A DNA stretch of 64,000 nucleotides from assembly GCF_001042635.1 (NCBI RefSeq), contig NZ_AP012331.1, positions 2,914,001 to 2,978,000 on the forward strand, in the 5' to 3' direction. This document shows positions 1 through 11,195 of this stretch, one piece after another (the stretch's first letter is position 1; each line of letters begins with the position of its first letter). The notes below the pieces were generated by a model. That model worked only from the letters and a program-made list of their open reading frames with translations. It searched no databases and was not told the origin of the DNA. This stretch comes from Bifidobacterium scardovii JCM 12489 = DSM 13734. Its GTDB lineage: Bacteria; Actinomycetota; Actinomycetes; Actinomycetales; Bifidobacteriaceae. Made by a program: the position numbers and the translations under genes.

Positions 1-161
1 GCTCCAGAAACTCGCGTGTCGCAGATTCGCCGAGAATGGCCTGCAGGCTCGTATTGGCCCCGGCCGCTGCGTATCCCAGTAATCTGCACATGGTTGATTA
101 CTGTACCGGACACGCAGCGCGACTGGCGGGCCGGGATATACAAAATCCTTATAGCGCCCGT

Positions 162-2672
<2,511 letters not shown>

Positions 2673-2724
2673 AGCGTACCTCCATCGGCGGGGAGTCTCC
2701 CCGCTCGTGCACACAGCCATCGAA

Positions 2725-2755
2725 GAAGCCCGCCGGGATTCGACGGGCTTTTTCA
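2725..2755 (-). terminator. Hairpin in the tatD-kup gap
   Basis: The arms AAGCCCG and CGGGCTT enclose an 11-base loop. A T-run follows on the plus strand, and a weaker TTCTTCG follows on the minus strand. As it lies in the leader of kup, it could end tatD transcription or attenuate kup. The direction of action cannot be decided by eye. Confidence 0.5.
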
Positions 2756-2956
2756 TAACTCAAGAGGTCAGTATAAGCACGTTTATCATTTTTTGCCAAC
2801 TTTTCACGTACACGCGGTACACACGCATGGACAGTACCCGACGGAATGTCTATATGCATCACGCATACCCCCGATGCACGCCGCGATGGCCGGCGAAGGT
2901 CCAGCCGGCGCCCCGTGACGCTCCCTCGACTGCGCCCGTCGCGTACCCCCCGTCGG

Positions 2957-3913
2957 TCAGACCCCGTAGACCGTGCGCGTGACACGTCGGGTGGCGCGGG
3001 CGACCTCGGCGACCGGCAGATCGAAGACGTCGGCGAGCGCGGTGAGCGTGTAGGGGATCGTGTACGGCGCATTGGTGCGCCCGCGGTAGGGCATCGGCGT
3101 CAGGTAGGGGGCGTCGGTCTCCACCATGATGTGGTCAAGCCCGACGATGCGTGCCGACTCGCGGATGCCGTCGTTGCCCTTGTAGCTCACCGTGCCGGAA
3201 AAGCTTAGGTACCAGCCGTGCTCCCGCGCGACCTCGGCCATGGCCGCGTCCCCCGAATAGCTGTGGAATACGGTGCGCTCGGGGCTGCCGTCGGCGAGCA
3301 GCGTGTCGATGACCTCGGCGTGCGCGTCGCGGTCGTGGATCTGCATGGGCAGGTTCAGTTCCTTGGCGAGCGCGATATGCTCGCGGAACGCCTCGCGCTG
3401 GATGCCCTTGGCCGCGTCCCCCGTGCGGAACAGGTCCATGCCGGTCTCGCCGATGGCCACGACCTGCTTGGGGTAGCGGCGCGCGAGCCGGGCCACCTCG
3501 GCCATGGCGTCGTCGAAGCTGGTGTCGTGGTACGGCTGGTATTTGACCGGCAGCCCATCCGGCCCCGGCACGGCACGGTGCCCGTGGCGCACGGCCTCGT
3601 TGGGATGGATGGCGATGGCCGCGTGCACCTGCCCCGGGTGCTCCCGTGCCATGTCGATGGCGGTCATGAGGTTCGGCAGTTCGCAGCCGGAATCGATGAT
3701 GCCGCTCACGCCGACCGCTGCCGCCTGCGCGAGCAGTTCGTCGACGCTGTAGACGGGCACGTCGGGTTGGCCCTTGATGGCGGCCTCGTGGCTCATGGCG
3801 CGGGAAAACGGCACGACGGAGGCCACATGCGTGTGATTGTCGATGACCTGCGCGTCCGCCGGCAACGGTTCGGGTGCCGGCGGCCAGCTGCGGTCGCGAT
3901 GGTGCTTGCTCAT
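2957..3913 (-). CDS. tatD: TatD-family metal-dependent hydrolase (DNase)
   Basis: TatD-family proteins are cytosolic TIM-barrel metalloenzymes with 3'-5' exonuclease or DNase activity. The 318-aa protein shows the ligand set of the family: HxH at residues 27-29 (NHTHVAS), the Glu of AIGETGMD, the His of QIHDRD, the His of FHSYSG and the Asp of VETDAPYLTP. Length is slightly above the usual 255-300 because of a short Pro-rich N-terminus. No strong ribosome site precedes the ATG. In many Gram-positive bacteria tatD follows metG directly; here metG is about 53 kb away on the same strand, with accessory genes between. A 13-bp perfect hairpin lies 29 bases upstream of the start. Confidence 0.93.
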   Translation of the reverse strand: MSKHHRDRSWPPAPEPLPADAQVIDNHTHVASVVPFSRAMSHEAAIKGQPDVPVYSVDELLAQAAAVGVSGIIDSGCELPNLMTAIDMAREHPGQVHAAIAIHPNEAVRHGHRAVPGPDGLPVKYQPYHDTSFDDAMAEVARLARRYPKQVVAIGETGMDLFRTGDAAKGIQREAFREHIALAKELNLPMQIHDRDAHAEVIDTLLADGSPERTVFHSYSGDAAMAEVAREHGWYLSFSGTVSYKGNDGIRESARIVGLDHIMVETDAPYLTPMPYRGRTNAPYTIPYTLTALADVFDLPVAEVARATRRVTRTVYGV

Positions 3914-3941
3914 GCACCCCAGTCTATCGCCGCATACGCAA

Positions 3942-3973
3942 CGCCGCCCGGCCCCCTAAAGGGCCGGGCGGCG
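3942..3973. other. Perfect 13-bp GC hairpin upstream of tatD
   Basis: CGCCGCCCGGCCC pairs with its exact complement across a 6-base loop (CCTAAA). No T-run follows on either strand, so it is not a classical intrinsic terminator. It may be what is left of a terminator or processing site at the former upstream boundary of tatD. Confidence 0.6.
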
Positions 3974-4052
3974 CAATGCGAGTGAGATCTGGCTCCCCTC
4001 TATGTGAACTGTGCCCCATTTGTTGGACGTGGTTTATTTATAGGGTACCCGG

Positions 4053-5138
4053 TCAAGCGGTGGGGAACGTGTTGCGGAATTCCTCCGGGGTGCGTCCCTC
4101 GAGTCTCGCCTGGCGTCGTTTGGTGTTCCAGTGGACGATGTACGCGTCCAGCCCGGTCCTGAATTCCTCGAAGGAGGCGAACTCGCGCCCGATGCAGAAC
4201 TCGTCCTTGAGGTGGCCGAACACCTGCTCGGTCGCGGCGTTGTCCAGGCAGTTGCCCTTGCGGCTCATCGACTGGCGGATGCCCAGTTCCTCCAGGCGGG
4301 CCCGCCACCAGGAGTGCTGGTACTGCCAGCCCATGTCCGAGTGCAGGATCGGGGACACGCCTTCGGGAAGACGGGTCTCGAGCATGGCCAGCATGCGCTT
4401 CTGCTGGGCCAGATCGGGATGACGGCTCACGTCCCAGGCGACGATCTCCTTCGAGCCCATGTCGTACACGGGCGCGAGGTACGCCTTGCCGCCGGCGACC
4501 CTGAACTCGGTGACGTCCGTGCCCAGCTTCACCCACGGGGCGTCGGCCGCGAAGTCGCGTTCCAGCAGGTTCGGCGGCTTCGCGCCCGCCTCGCCCCGAT
4601 AGGAGCTGTACCCGCGGTGGGGGTTCGGCCGGCGTATGACGCACTCCAGGCCCATGCGGCGCATGACCTTGAGCACGCTCTTGGAGCTCACCGTCACGCC
4701 GAACTCGTTCACGAGGCACATGCGCACCTGCCGGTGCCCGCACCCGTTGGGCGTGCGGTGGAACACCTCATCGACCAACGGCTCGATGTCGGGCCTGGTG
4801 ACCCGCTCGGGATGGGACCGGTGGTAGTAGTACGTGCTCCTCGCCAGTCCCGCGGCCCTCAGCAGGAGCGGAAGCGGATGGCCAAGCCCCGCCAGCGCCG
4901 AAACGATCACCGTTTTCTCCCGGTTGGTGATCTCGAGGCCGGCAGGGCCAATGCTTTTTCCAGGTATGCGACCCTCGCCCGCAAGAACTCGTTCTCCTCC
5001 CGCAACGCCCCCTCGGGCGTCGGATCCGGCTCCGGCCTCGGCCCCGATCCCCTGGGCCTGCCCCTGCGTCCCGGTCTGAGCGCCTCGGCCCCGCCGGCCC
5101 GGTACGCACGACACCAGGCCTCCAACGTCGTGACGCAC
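4053..5138 (-). CDS. IS3-family transposase OrfB (DDE catalytic domain)
   Basis: The frame carries the integrase core of an IS3-type transposase. An HTH_21-like region (YYYHRSHPERVTRP) is followed by the DDE triad: Asp in LGTDVTEF, Asp in ILHSDMGWQYQH and Glu in NAATEQVFGHLKDE. The C-terminal half, to FRNTFPTA, is intact. The true OrfB product starts by -1 frameshifting from orfA. At about 4954-4961 the minus strand reads GGAAAAAGC, where slipping back one base joins orfA's YLEK to orfB's KSIGPAGLE frame. The N-terminal residues before that point are therefore probably not translated in this frame. All catalytic residues are present, so the element may be active. Confidence 0.92.
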   Translation of the reverse strand: MRHDVGGLVSCVPGRRGRGAQTGTQGQAQGIGAEAGAGSDARGGVAGGERVLAGEGRIPGKSIGPAGLEITNREKTVIVSALAGLGHPLPLLLRAAGLARSTYYYHRSHPERVTRPDIEPLVDEVFHRTPNGCGHRQVRMCLVNEFGVTVSSKSVLKVMRRMGLECVIRRPNPHRGYSSYRGEAGAKPPNLLERDFAADAPWVKLGTDVTEFRVAGGKAYLAPVYDMGSKEIVAWDVSRHPDLAQQKRMLAMLETRLPEGVSPILHSDMGWQYQHSWWRARLEELGIRQSMSRKGNCLDNAATEQVFGHLKDEFCIGREFASFEEFRTGLDAYIVHWNTKRRQARLEGRTPEEFRNTFPTA

Positions 5139-5422
5139 GCGATCGCGTACCGCTCCATCACCACGGACTTCGCCACTCCCCGGTCCACGTGATCGCGCGC
5201 GGCCGCGACCTTCGTGTCCCAGTCATAGCTCCTGTTGCCCCCGCGTTTCGCCATAAGCGCCTCCCGTCCGCCGACCCGATACGCCAGCGACCATTTCTTC
5301 GCGGTCATCACCGGCATGCCAACCCGACGCGCCGCGGCCTTGTAACCCAACCCCTCACCAAACAGGGCGGCCACCGAACACCTGAAAGCATCATCATACC
5401 GACGCCTGCGATCTGCACACAC
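4907..5422 (-). CDS. IS3-family transposase OrfA (HTH DNA-binding)
   Basis: A small basic protein with two helix-turn-helix-like blocks (AALFGEGLGYKAAARRVGMPVMTAKKW and a second around SVVMERYAIACVTTLEAW). A leucine-zipper-like end, ALREENEFLRARVAYLEKALAL, is typical of OrfA and helps OrfAB multimerise. I prefer the GTG at 5420-5422, which lies 11 bases after a GGAGG; a TTG at 5440 would overlap that ribosome site. The 3' end overlaps orfB by about 230 bases with an A5 slippery run at 4955-4959. It represses or assists transposition in related elements. Confidence 0.88.
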   Translation of the reverse strand: MCADRRRRYDDAFRCSVAALFGEGLGYKAAARRVGMPVMTAKKWSLAYRVGGREALMAKRGGNRSYDWDTKVAAARDHVDRGVAKSVVMERYAIACVTTLEAWCRAYRAGGAEALRPGRRGRPRGSGPRPEPDPTPEGALREENEFLRARVAYLEKALALPASRSPTGRKR

Positions 5423-5507
5423 AGAAAACCACACCTCCAATCATCAAACATGAATTACTCCAGTCCAACAATCAGGGTGCAGTTCAATGAGGGGAGCCAG
5501 AATATCG

Positions 5508-6476
5508 TCAGAAGTTCAGCGGGCGGATGTAGGAGCCGGTCTGCGGGCGAACAGGCTCGAGTGTGCCGTCGGCGTTGTGGTTGAGCGGCGCGAACACGGT
5601 CTCGCGGTGGCATCCGTCGCCGCCGGACCAGCGCCCGGCCGGGTTGTAGGCGAAGCGGTGGTAGGCGATGATCCATTCGTCGGTGCCGGGGATGTTGACG
5701 ATGTTGTGGTGCCCGGTGCCGTACAGCTTGTGCGCCGGATCCTGCTCGACCAGGGTGCGGGGCTCGCTCCACGGGCCGTGCAGGGAGTCGCTCATCGCGT
5801 ACTTGACGCAGTACTCGGGGTCGCGGGCGTCGTTCTCCGACCAGCTCGCGTAGTAGATGCCGTTGCGCTTGTGGATCCAGATCGCCTCGCGGAAGTCGCC
5901 CGGCACCCAGCTGAACGCCTCCTGCTCGTCGAACGAGAGGCAGTCGTCGCTGAACGGCGCGACCCATGCACGCTGGTTGCCCCACAGGAAGTAGCGCGTG
6001 CCGTCATCCTCCACATACACGCCGGGATCGATCGTGTGGCAATCGAAGGTGCCCTTGCGCACGATCGGCTCGGCTTCGGGCACGAACGGGCCGTACGGCG
6101 TATCGGCTACGGCCGCGCCGATCTGGGAGCCGGCCACGAAGTAGAACACATACCTGCCGTCGGCGCGGCGCACGATCGTCGGAGCCCACGCGCCATCGGA
6201 GCCGTCCCACCACGGCACGTCGCGCAGATCGAGCGCCGGATAGCGCTTCCACGACGCCAGATCGTCGGAGACGTACACGCTGAACGCGGTGGTGCCCCAC
6301 TCATCCACGCCATCGTCGGTGCAGTACAGGAAGTAGTGCCCGTCGAAGATCGCGAGGTTGGGATCGGCGCAATAGCGGTGCAGCGGATTGGTGGCGAGCG
6401 CCGTGTCGTTGACGCGGTGCGGCAGCTGCTCGCGCGGCACGGCGCGCACGATCGGTTTGGTAAGAACAGCAGTCAT
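5508..6476 (-). CDS. GH43-family glycosidase (arabinofuranosidase/xylosidase type)
   Basis: Five-bladed beta-propeller glycosidase of 322 aa without a signal peptide, hence cytoplasmic. The catalytic trio can be placed: Asp in RYCADPNLAIFDG (base), Asp in TIDPGVYVEDDGT (modulator) and Glu in FREAIWIHKRNGIYY (acid). The start at MTAVLTKP is preferred over an upstream extension that is rich in Pro and Arg and out of family register. No clear ribosome site precedes it. It is the last gene of the binding-protein/permease operon that begins at 9828, so its substrate is probably an oligosaccharide brought in by that importer. Terminal alpha-L-arabinofuranose is the likeliest target by family and context, but xylosidase activity cannot be excluded. 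A GC hairpin at 6565-6595 separates it from the permease gene. Confidence 0.85.
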   Translation of the reverse strand: MTAVLTKPIVRAVPREQLPHRVNDTALATNPLHRYCADPNLAIFDGHYFLYCTDDGVDEWGTTAFSVYVSDDLASWKRYPALDLRDVPWWDGSDGAWAPTIVRRADGRYVFYFVAGSQIGAAVADTPYGPFVPEAEPIVRKGTFDCHTIDPGVYVEDDGTRYFLWGNQRAWVAPFSDDCLSFDEQEAFSWVPGDFREAIWIHKRNGIYYASWSENDARDPEYCVKYAMSDSLHGPWSEPRTLVEQDPAHKLYGTGHHNIVNIPGTDEWIIAYHRFAYNPAGRWSGGDGCHRETVFAPLNHNADGTLEPVRPQTGSYIRPLNF

Positions 6477-6564
6477 ATTGCATGCAACTTTCGTATGGTG
6501 TTCCCGTGTCGGTGGGTTGGGGGAAGGAGGGCCCTGCCGCCGGCACGGGGACATTGTGGGATCG

Positions 6565-6595
6565 GCGCCGGCGGACGGGCCCGTCCCGCCGGCGC
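6565..6595. other. Near-perfect GC hairpin between permease and GH43 genes
   Basis: GCGCCGGCGGACGGG pairs with CCCGTCCCGCCGGCGC, leaving one bulged base. It lies just past the permease stop on the minus strand and has no T-run. It may act as an RNA-processing or stability site that sets GH43 expression apart from the transporter. Confidence 0.5.
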
Positions 6596-6603
6596 GGGAC
6601 GGG

Positions 6604-7476
6604 TCAGCCCTTGACGGAGCCGGCCACCAGGCCGGACACGATCCACTTCTGGCAGAAGATGAAGAACACGAACACGGGCAGCAGGGCCAGGACCGTGATG
6701 GTCATGAAGCTCGGCCAATCGGTCGAGAACTGGCCGACCGCGTTGTACACCTGCAGCACGATCGTCCTCAGCTCCGAGCTGGAGAGGAACACGTTCGCGT
6801 TCATGAAGTCGTTCCACGTGCCCATCGTCTGGAACACGACCACCGTCGTCAGGATCGGCCGGATCAACGGCATCACGATCGACCAGAAGATGCGCAGCGG
6901 GCCAGCGCCGTCGATGCGCGCCGCCTCGATCAGCTCGAACGGCAGGCTCTTCATGTACCCCACGATCAGGAAATAGCAGAACACCGCGCCGCCCAGGTAG
7001 ATGATCGTCAGACCCGCCAGCGTGTTCACCAAATGCGCCTGCGCCTCCATGCGGTACAGGGGGATCAGCGTGGTCTGCGCCGGCACCACGAACGCGACCA
7101 TCAGGATCATGCCCACCAGGGCCGTGAACCTCGACTTGCGCAAGATCATGCCGTACGCGGCCAAAGCGCCCACGCCGACCTGGATCACCACGCCGAAGAA
7201 CGTCACGACCAGCGTGTTCCACAGGGAACGCACGATCGGGACCGTCGCGAACGCCTTCGTGTAGTTCGCCAGCGTCCACTCCTTGGGTAGGCCCAGGGGA
7301 TTCGACGCCATGTCCGGGATCGTCTTGAACGTGTTGATCACGATGTACCACAACGGCACCGCGCACACCAGCGCGACCAGGATCATCACCACGCTCGTGA
7401 CGAGCGAACCGATCCGCTTGCGCGTCGTGAACGTCATACCGCTCCCCCTCGGGGAGGAAACCGCCTTGCTTGCCAT
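6604..7476 (-). CDS. Sugar ABC transporter permease (MalG type)
   Basis: Inner-membrane permease of a CUT1 carbohydrate importer, 290 aa with six predicted membrane helices. The cytoplasmic EAA loop that docks the ATPase reads EAARIDGAGPLRIFWSIVMPLIRP at about residues 190-215. The C-terminus QKWIVSGLVAGSVKG is typical of MalG proteins. The start follows the stop of the MalF-type gene by 3 bases, so the two are translationally coupled. No ATPase is encoded here; bifidobacteria commonly share one MsiK-like ATPase among such importers. Confidence 0.95.
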   Translation of the reverse strand: MASKAVSSPRGSGMTFTTRKRIGSLVTSVVMILVALVCAVPLWYIVINTFKTIPDMASNPLGLPKEWTLANYTKAFATVPIVRSLWNTLVVTFFGVVIQVGVGALAAYGMILRKSRFTALVGMILMVAFVVPAQTTLIPLYRMEAQAHLVNTLAGLTIIYLGGAVFCYFLIVGYMKSLPFELIEAARIDGAGPLRIFWSIVMPLIRPILTTVVVFQTMGTWNDFMNANVFLSSSELRTIVLQVYNAVGQFSTDWPSFMTITVLALLPVFVFFIFCQKWIVSGLVAGSVKG

Positions 7477-7479
7477 GAT

Positions 7480-8436
7480 TTACTCGAACCTCCTCGAGAT
7501 CAAACCGGAGATGCCCATCTGCAGGAACACCACGATGCCCGTGGCGATGAAGAACAGGACCGCCAACGCCGAGCCGATGCCGTACTGCGACTGGCCGATG
7601 CCCTGCTGGATGATCGACTGCGTCACCGTGTACGTCGAATACCCCGGGCCGCCCTTGGTCATCGTGTACGGAAGGTCATACACCTTCAAACCACCGCTCA
7701 TCAGCAGGAACGTCGAGGTCACGATGCCCGGCATCAGCTGCGGCAAAGTGATGTGCACGAACTGCTGCACCTTGCCGGCCCCGTCCACGGTCGCCTGCTC
7801 GTACAAGTCCGCCGGAATCGCCTGCAGGAACGCCAAATACAGGGTCGCGTGCCAACCGATCTGGGCCCAGATCGCGATGAAGATCACGCAGAACTTCGCC
7901 AGACTGTTGTTGCTCAGCCACGGCACCGGATCGATGCCGAACACGCCCAGCACGCTGTTGACCACACCGGTCTTCATCGGGCTGAAAATGTACTTCCACA
8001 CCATGCCCATGATCGCCAGCGACGGCACCGAGAAGAAGAAGAACAGGCTGCGCACGAAATCACGGCCGACGAACTTGCGGTTCAACACCACCGCCAACGG
8101 GATCGCGACCACCGTCACGCCCACCATCACCACGATCGCATACAGGATCGTGAAACCCAAACCCTGCAGGGTCGAGGGATCCGAGAACACCTTCCGGTAA
8201 TTGCTCAGACCCACCCAGTTCAGATCCATGCTGTACCCGTTGAAATCCGTGAACGAGAAATACGCCGTCTGCACCAACGGAACCAGGAACAACACCACGA
8301 ACACCGCCAGAATCGGCAGCAAAAACCAGAACGAGGTCAAATCCTCACGCAAGCCACGCGCACGACGACGCCTGCGATACACACTCTCATCCAACGGCGG
8401 CAAACCCCTCACCGCCGACCGAGTCGTTGCACCCAT
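7480..8436 (-). CDS. Sugar ABC transporter permease (MalF type)
   Basis: Partner permease of the CUT1 importer, 318 aa. An Arg-rich N-terminal tail (YRRRRRARG) precedes six membrane helices. The EAA-type loop reads EQATVDGAGKVQQFVHITLPQLMP at about residues 215-240. The ATG is preceded by AAAGGAGGG at good spacing. It is the second gene of the operon (binding protein, MalF, MalG, GH43). A terminator-like hairpin at 8493-8528 lies between it and the binding-protein gene, the usual way to make more binding protein than permease. Confidence 0.95.
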   Translation of the reverse strand: MGATTRSAVRGLPPLDESVYRRRRRARGLREDLTSFWFLLPILAVFVVLFLVPLVQTAYFSFTDFNGYSMDLNWVGLSNYRKVFSDPSTLQGLGFTILYAIVVMVGVTVVAIPLAVVLNRKFVGRDFVRSLFFFFSVPSLAIMGMVWKYIFSPMKTGVVNSVLGVFGIDPVPWLSNNSLAKFCVIFIAIWAQIGWHATLYLAFLQAIPADLYEQATVDGAGKVQQFVHITLPQLMPGIVTSTFLLMSGGLKVYDLPYTMTKGGPGYSTYTVTQSIIQQGIGQSQYGIGSALAVLFFIATGIVVFLQMGISGLISRRFE

Positions 8437-8492
8437 ATGCCACCCTCCTTTATTCCTATGGCCTATGAAATTATTGGTTGTGGGGCATGGAA

Positions 8493-8528
8493 AAGGCGGC
8501 CAGCCGCAGCCATACGGCCGACCGCCTT
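8493..8528 (-). terminator. Internal terminator/attenuator after the binding-protein gene
   Basis: AAGGCGGTCGGCC pairs with GGCTGGCCGCCTT on the minus strand and is followed by TTCC. The imperfect T-run suggests partial termination, leaving full transcription of the binding protein and reduced permease and GH43 expression. Confidence 0.65.
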
Positions 8529-8580
8529 CCCATTGAATCAGTTATGAAAACTGTGACCAGCAGTCAATTCGACACGGCGC

Positions 8581-9828
8581 TCACTGCTGAGCGGAGGCCA
8601 TCTTCTCGTCGATGTTCTTGGCCCACTGCTCGGGCGTGATCGCACCCTGCACCAGCTGCTGTACCTCAGAGGTGTTGGTGGAGCCCAGCACGTCCGGCTT
8701 GTTGTAGAAGTTGGTGAGGAGGAAGTACTTGCCGGTCTTGACGTTGTTCTCGTACACGTCCTTGTAGTGCTCGTCCACATCGGAGTTGAAGCCCGACACG
8801 GTGATCGCGTCGCCGGCCTCGCTATGCTTCTTGAGAGACCAGTCGGAAACCATGAAGGTCAGGAACTTCTCGGCGGCCTTGAGCTTGTCACCGGACAGCT
8901 TGGAGTAGATCGCCAGACCCGGGGACGGGGAACCCTGAGCGTACTGCTCGTGCTCCGAATCGATGGCCGGGATGGGGGCGAAGCCCCAGTCGAAGCTGGA
9001 CTGCTTGAAAGTTTCGAAGTCCCACGCACCGGTGGTGTACATGGCCACCTGGCCATTGACGAACTGGGTCTTCGCGTCGTCGCCGCTCACACCGACAGCG
9101 TTACGGTCCGCATAGCCCTCGTCATAGACCTTCATCCACGCCTTGATGCCTTCCAGCTCGTTCGTGCCAGGGGTATTGCCGTCGGCCAGAGTGGTCAGGT
9201 CAACGCCCTTCTTGGCCATGATCGCACCGGTGAAGGAATCCGGGATGCGGTCGTTGCCGTCGGCAATGGACTCGATGTACGGGGAGACACCCGCTGCCTT
9301 GAGCTTCTTGCACAGGGCCAGGAAGTCATCCCAAGTCTTCGGGAACTCGGTGTAGCCGACCTGCTTGAGCAGATCCTTGTTGTAGGCGATGCCGGCGGCC
9401 CACGAAGAGATCGACTGGCCGTAGAGCTTGCCGTCCTTGGTCAGGAACTCCTTGTTGGCGTCGGACAGCTTCTCGGTGTACGGCTTGCCCGTCAGGTCCA
9501 TCGCATAGCCGTTCTTGATCAGCTCGGCCTTGTTCTCCGAGGTGATGACGAACACGTCGGGAGCCTGGTTGCCGACCAGACGGGTCTGCAGGGTCTGGAT
9601 GTACTCGGCGGTCGGCGGGGCGTAGCTGAAGTCGATCTTGATGTCCGGGTTTTCCTTCTCGAACTCGTCGATGTACGGCTTGGAGTCGTTCTCGTTGCTC
9701 CAGCTCAGGTAGCTCAGCGTGATCTTGCCGGAATCGGCGGCGCTGCCACCGCATGCGGCCAGCGGGATCAGCATCGCGCCCGCGGCGACCGCGGCAATTG
9801 CGGCCTTGACCTTCGTGTTGAACTTCAT
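8581..9828 (-). CDS. Sugar ABC transporter substrate-binding lipoprotein
   Basis: Extracellular solute-binding protein (SBP_bac_1 type) of 415 aa. A lipoprotein signal peptide ends in the lipobox IPLAAC, with Cys at about residue 26. The mature start is GGSAADSGKITLSYLSW, and the two-lobed fold follows with the usual DVFVITSENKAELIKNG and YMTTGAWDFETF-like blocks. It captures oligosaccharides at the cell surface and delivers them to the two permeases downstream. The ribosome site AAGGAGGAG is strong. It is transcribed divergently from the LacI gene at 10063, and operators lie between them. The exact sugar is unknown; the GH43 gene in the operon suggests arabinose-containing oligosaccharides. 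Confidence 0.95.
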   Translation of the reverse strand: MKFNTKVKAAIAAVAAGAMLIPLAACGGSAADSGKITLSYLSWSNENDSKPYIDEFEKENPDIKIDFSYAPPTAEYIQTLQTRLVGNQAPDVFVITSENKAELIKNGYAMDLTGKPYTEKLSDANKEFLTKDGKLYGQSISSWAAGIAYNKDLLKQVGYTEFPKTWDDFLALCKKLKAAGVSPYIESIADGNDRIPDSFTGAIMAKKGVDLTTLADGNTPGTNELEGIKAWMKVYDEGYADRNAVGVSGDDAKTQFVNGQVAMYTTGAWDFETFKQSSFDWGFAPIPAIDSEHEQYAQGSPSPGLAIYSKLSGDKLKAAEKFLTFMVSDWSLKKHSEAGDAITVSGFNSDVDEHYKDVYENNVKTGKYFLLTNFYNKPDVLGSTNTSEVQQLVQGAITPEQWAKNIDEKMASAQQ

Positions 9829-9910
9829 ATCTCCTCCTTGCCCCGGGCCACTGCGCCCGGAGTTCAGTCAATGGCTACTTCACCATGTTATGCCTTGTTG
9901 AATCGATTAT

Positions 9911-9967
9911 TTGACACGATTCAATTCGGATATCTCTGTTATACACCCCGAAGTTGAATCGTGTCAA
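9911..9967. promoter_or_regulatory. Paired LacI-type operators between binding-protein and lacI genes
   Basis: TTGACACGATTCAA at 9911-9924 and its exact reverse complement TTGAATCGTGTCAA at 9954-9967 flank the divergent promoters. Each has the central CG and TTGA/TCAA ends expected for a LacI-family site. A further TTGAATCG half site starts at 9898. The LacI protein starting at 10063 is the obvious binder. Confidence 0.8.
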
Positions 9968-10062
9968 ATCAATGAGATACACTGAACGCAGGTACGGGGA
10001 AATCACAGATGCAAAGACTGCAAAAACCCCGATTTTCCGCCGATTACCGAGGAGCGTGCAGT

Positions 10063-11106
10063 ATGGCGACCATGACCGATGTGGCGAAGGCGGCCGGCGT
10101 GTCGCGGGCGACGGCGTCGTATGCGCTGAGGGGCGACCCGCGCATCTCCCCGGCCACCGCCGACAAGGTGCGGCGGGCCGCGGCCGCGCTGCAGTACACC
10201 ACCAACCTCTCCGCCCGTTCGCTGCGCTCCGGGCGCTCCGGCGTGATCGGCGTGGCGATCTTCGAACTCGACAAGCCCTACCCTTCCGAGATGAGCGCCG
10301 CGGTCTCGCGCGAGGCGGCCGCCCACGGCCTCGAGACCATCGTGCAGCAGACCTCGAACTCGAAGGAGCGCGAGATCTCGATCCTGCAGAAGGTCACCAG
10401 CCAGCTGTGCGACGGCACGATCTTCAGCCCCGGCAACGTGTCGGTTGAGGAGATCACCGCGCTGTACGGCGGCAAGCCGCTGGTGCTGCTCGACGACATC
10501 TCCGACGACCCGCTGTTCGACTGCGTGTTCACCCCCTGCGCCGACGGCGCCGAAGCGGCCATCCACCACCTGTACGACGTCGGCTGCCGCAATATCGGCG
10601 TGATCGGCGTAGACTACGAGATGCTGGTCGACGACCGCGAATCGACCTCCGTGTCGGGCCGGCGCCTCGCCGGCGCGCTCAAGGCCTTCGACGATCTGGG
10701 GATCAACGTGGACGAGCGCAACTTCGTCCACACCGCATGGGAGGCGGAGGACGCCCGCGAGGTGGCGCACCGGCTGGCCGACGAGGGGCTCGCGTTCGAC
10801 GGCCTGTTCTGCATGACCGACACCGTGGCGCTCGGCATGATCCGCGGCTTCGCCGACCGTGGCGTGCGCGTGCCCGACGACGTGGCCATCATCGGCTTCG
10901 ACGGCATCAACGAGGGCGATTACTCCGTACCCTCGCTCTCCACGATCCAGACCGACATCCCGGATCTGGCGCGGAAGGCCGTCGGGCTGCTCCTGCAGCG
11001 CCTCGGCGAGAACGCCGACGCCGTGCCGGACAACGCCGACCCCGCCGCGCCGCAGCGGCTCACCGCCGATTTCCGTCTCATCCAGCGCGAGTCCACACGG
11101 CGGTGA
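10063..11106 (+). CDS. LacI-family transcriptional regulator
   Basis: Cytosolic repressor of 347 aa with an N-terminal helix-turn-helix (MTDVAKAAGVSRATASYALRG), the hinge LSARSLRSGRSGVIGV and a periplasmic-binding-protein-like sensor domain ending in FRLIQRESTRR. The start at 10063 is set by GGAG upstream of ATGGCGACC and by family length; an in-frame ATG 54 bases upstream would add a non-conserved leader. It is divergent from the importer operon starting at 9828, with paired operators between, so it most likely represses that operon until its oligosaccharide or a derived sugar binds. It differs from the four other LacI proteins of the window, which form two paralogous pairs. Confidence 0.95.
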   Translation: MATMTDVAKAAGVSRATASYALRGDPRISPATADKVRRAAAALQYTTNLSARSLRSGRSGVIGVAIFELDKPYPSEMSAAVSREAAAHGLETIVQQTSNSKEREISILQKVTSQLCDGTIFSPGNVSVEEITALYGGKPLVLLDDISDDPLFDCVFTPCADGAEAAIHHLYDVGCRNIGVIGVDYEMLVDDRESTSVSGRRLAGALKAFDDLGINVDERNFVHTAWEAEDAREVAHRLADEGLAFDGLFCMTDTVALGMIRGFADRGVRVPDDVAIIGFDGINEGDYSVPSLSTIQTDIPDLARKAVGLLLQRLGENADAVPDNADPAAPQRLTADFRLIQRESTRR

Positions 11107-11195
11107 CCGCGGCGGCGCGCCGCGCGCCGATATCCAGGAGCACCGAGATTTTCAGGGAATTCCCATGCAGGTCGCATGTTTCGCCATGGATCATG

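Larger units (their letters stand above)
4005..5486 (-). mobile_element. IS3-family insertion sequence, apparently complete
   Basis: The element is about 1.48 kb with terminal inverted repeats 4005-4028 (TGAACTGTGCCCC...) and 5463-5486, matching at 19 of 24 positions. Both start with TG and end with CA as IS3 elements do. A 3-bp duplication ATG flanks it (4002-4004 and 5487-5489). It carries the usual two overlapping frames orfA and orfB. The target was the loop of a palindromic intergenic hairpin: joining the flanks without the IS and one ATG restores TCTGGCTCCCCTC-TAT-GAGGGGAGCCAGA. Confidence 0.93.

Noticed and set aside
2690..2960. c-di-AMP riboswitch in the kup leader
   Set aside because: Such riboswitches can precede potassium transporters, but I could not find the conserved core. 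Only a simple hairpin is visible.
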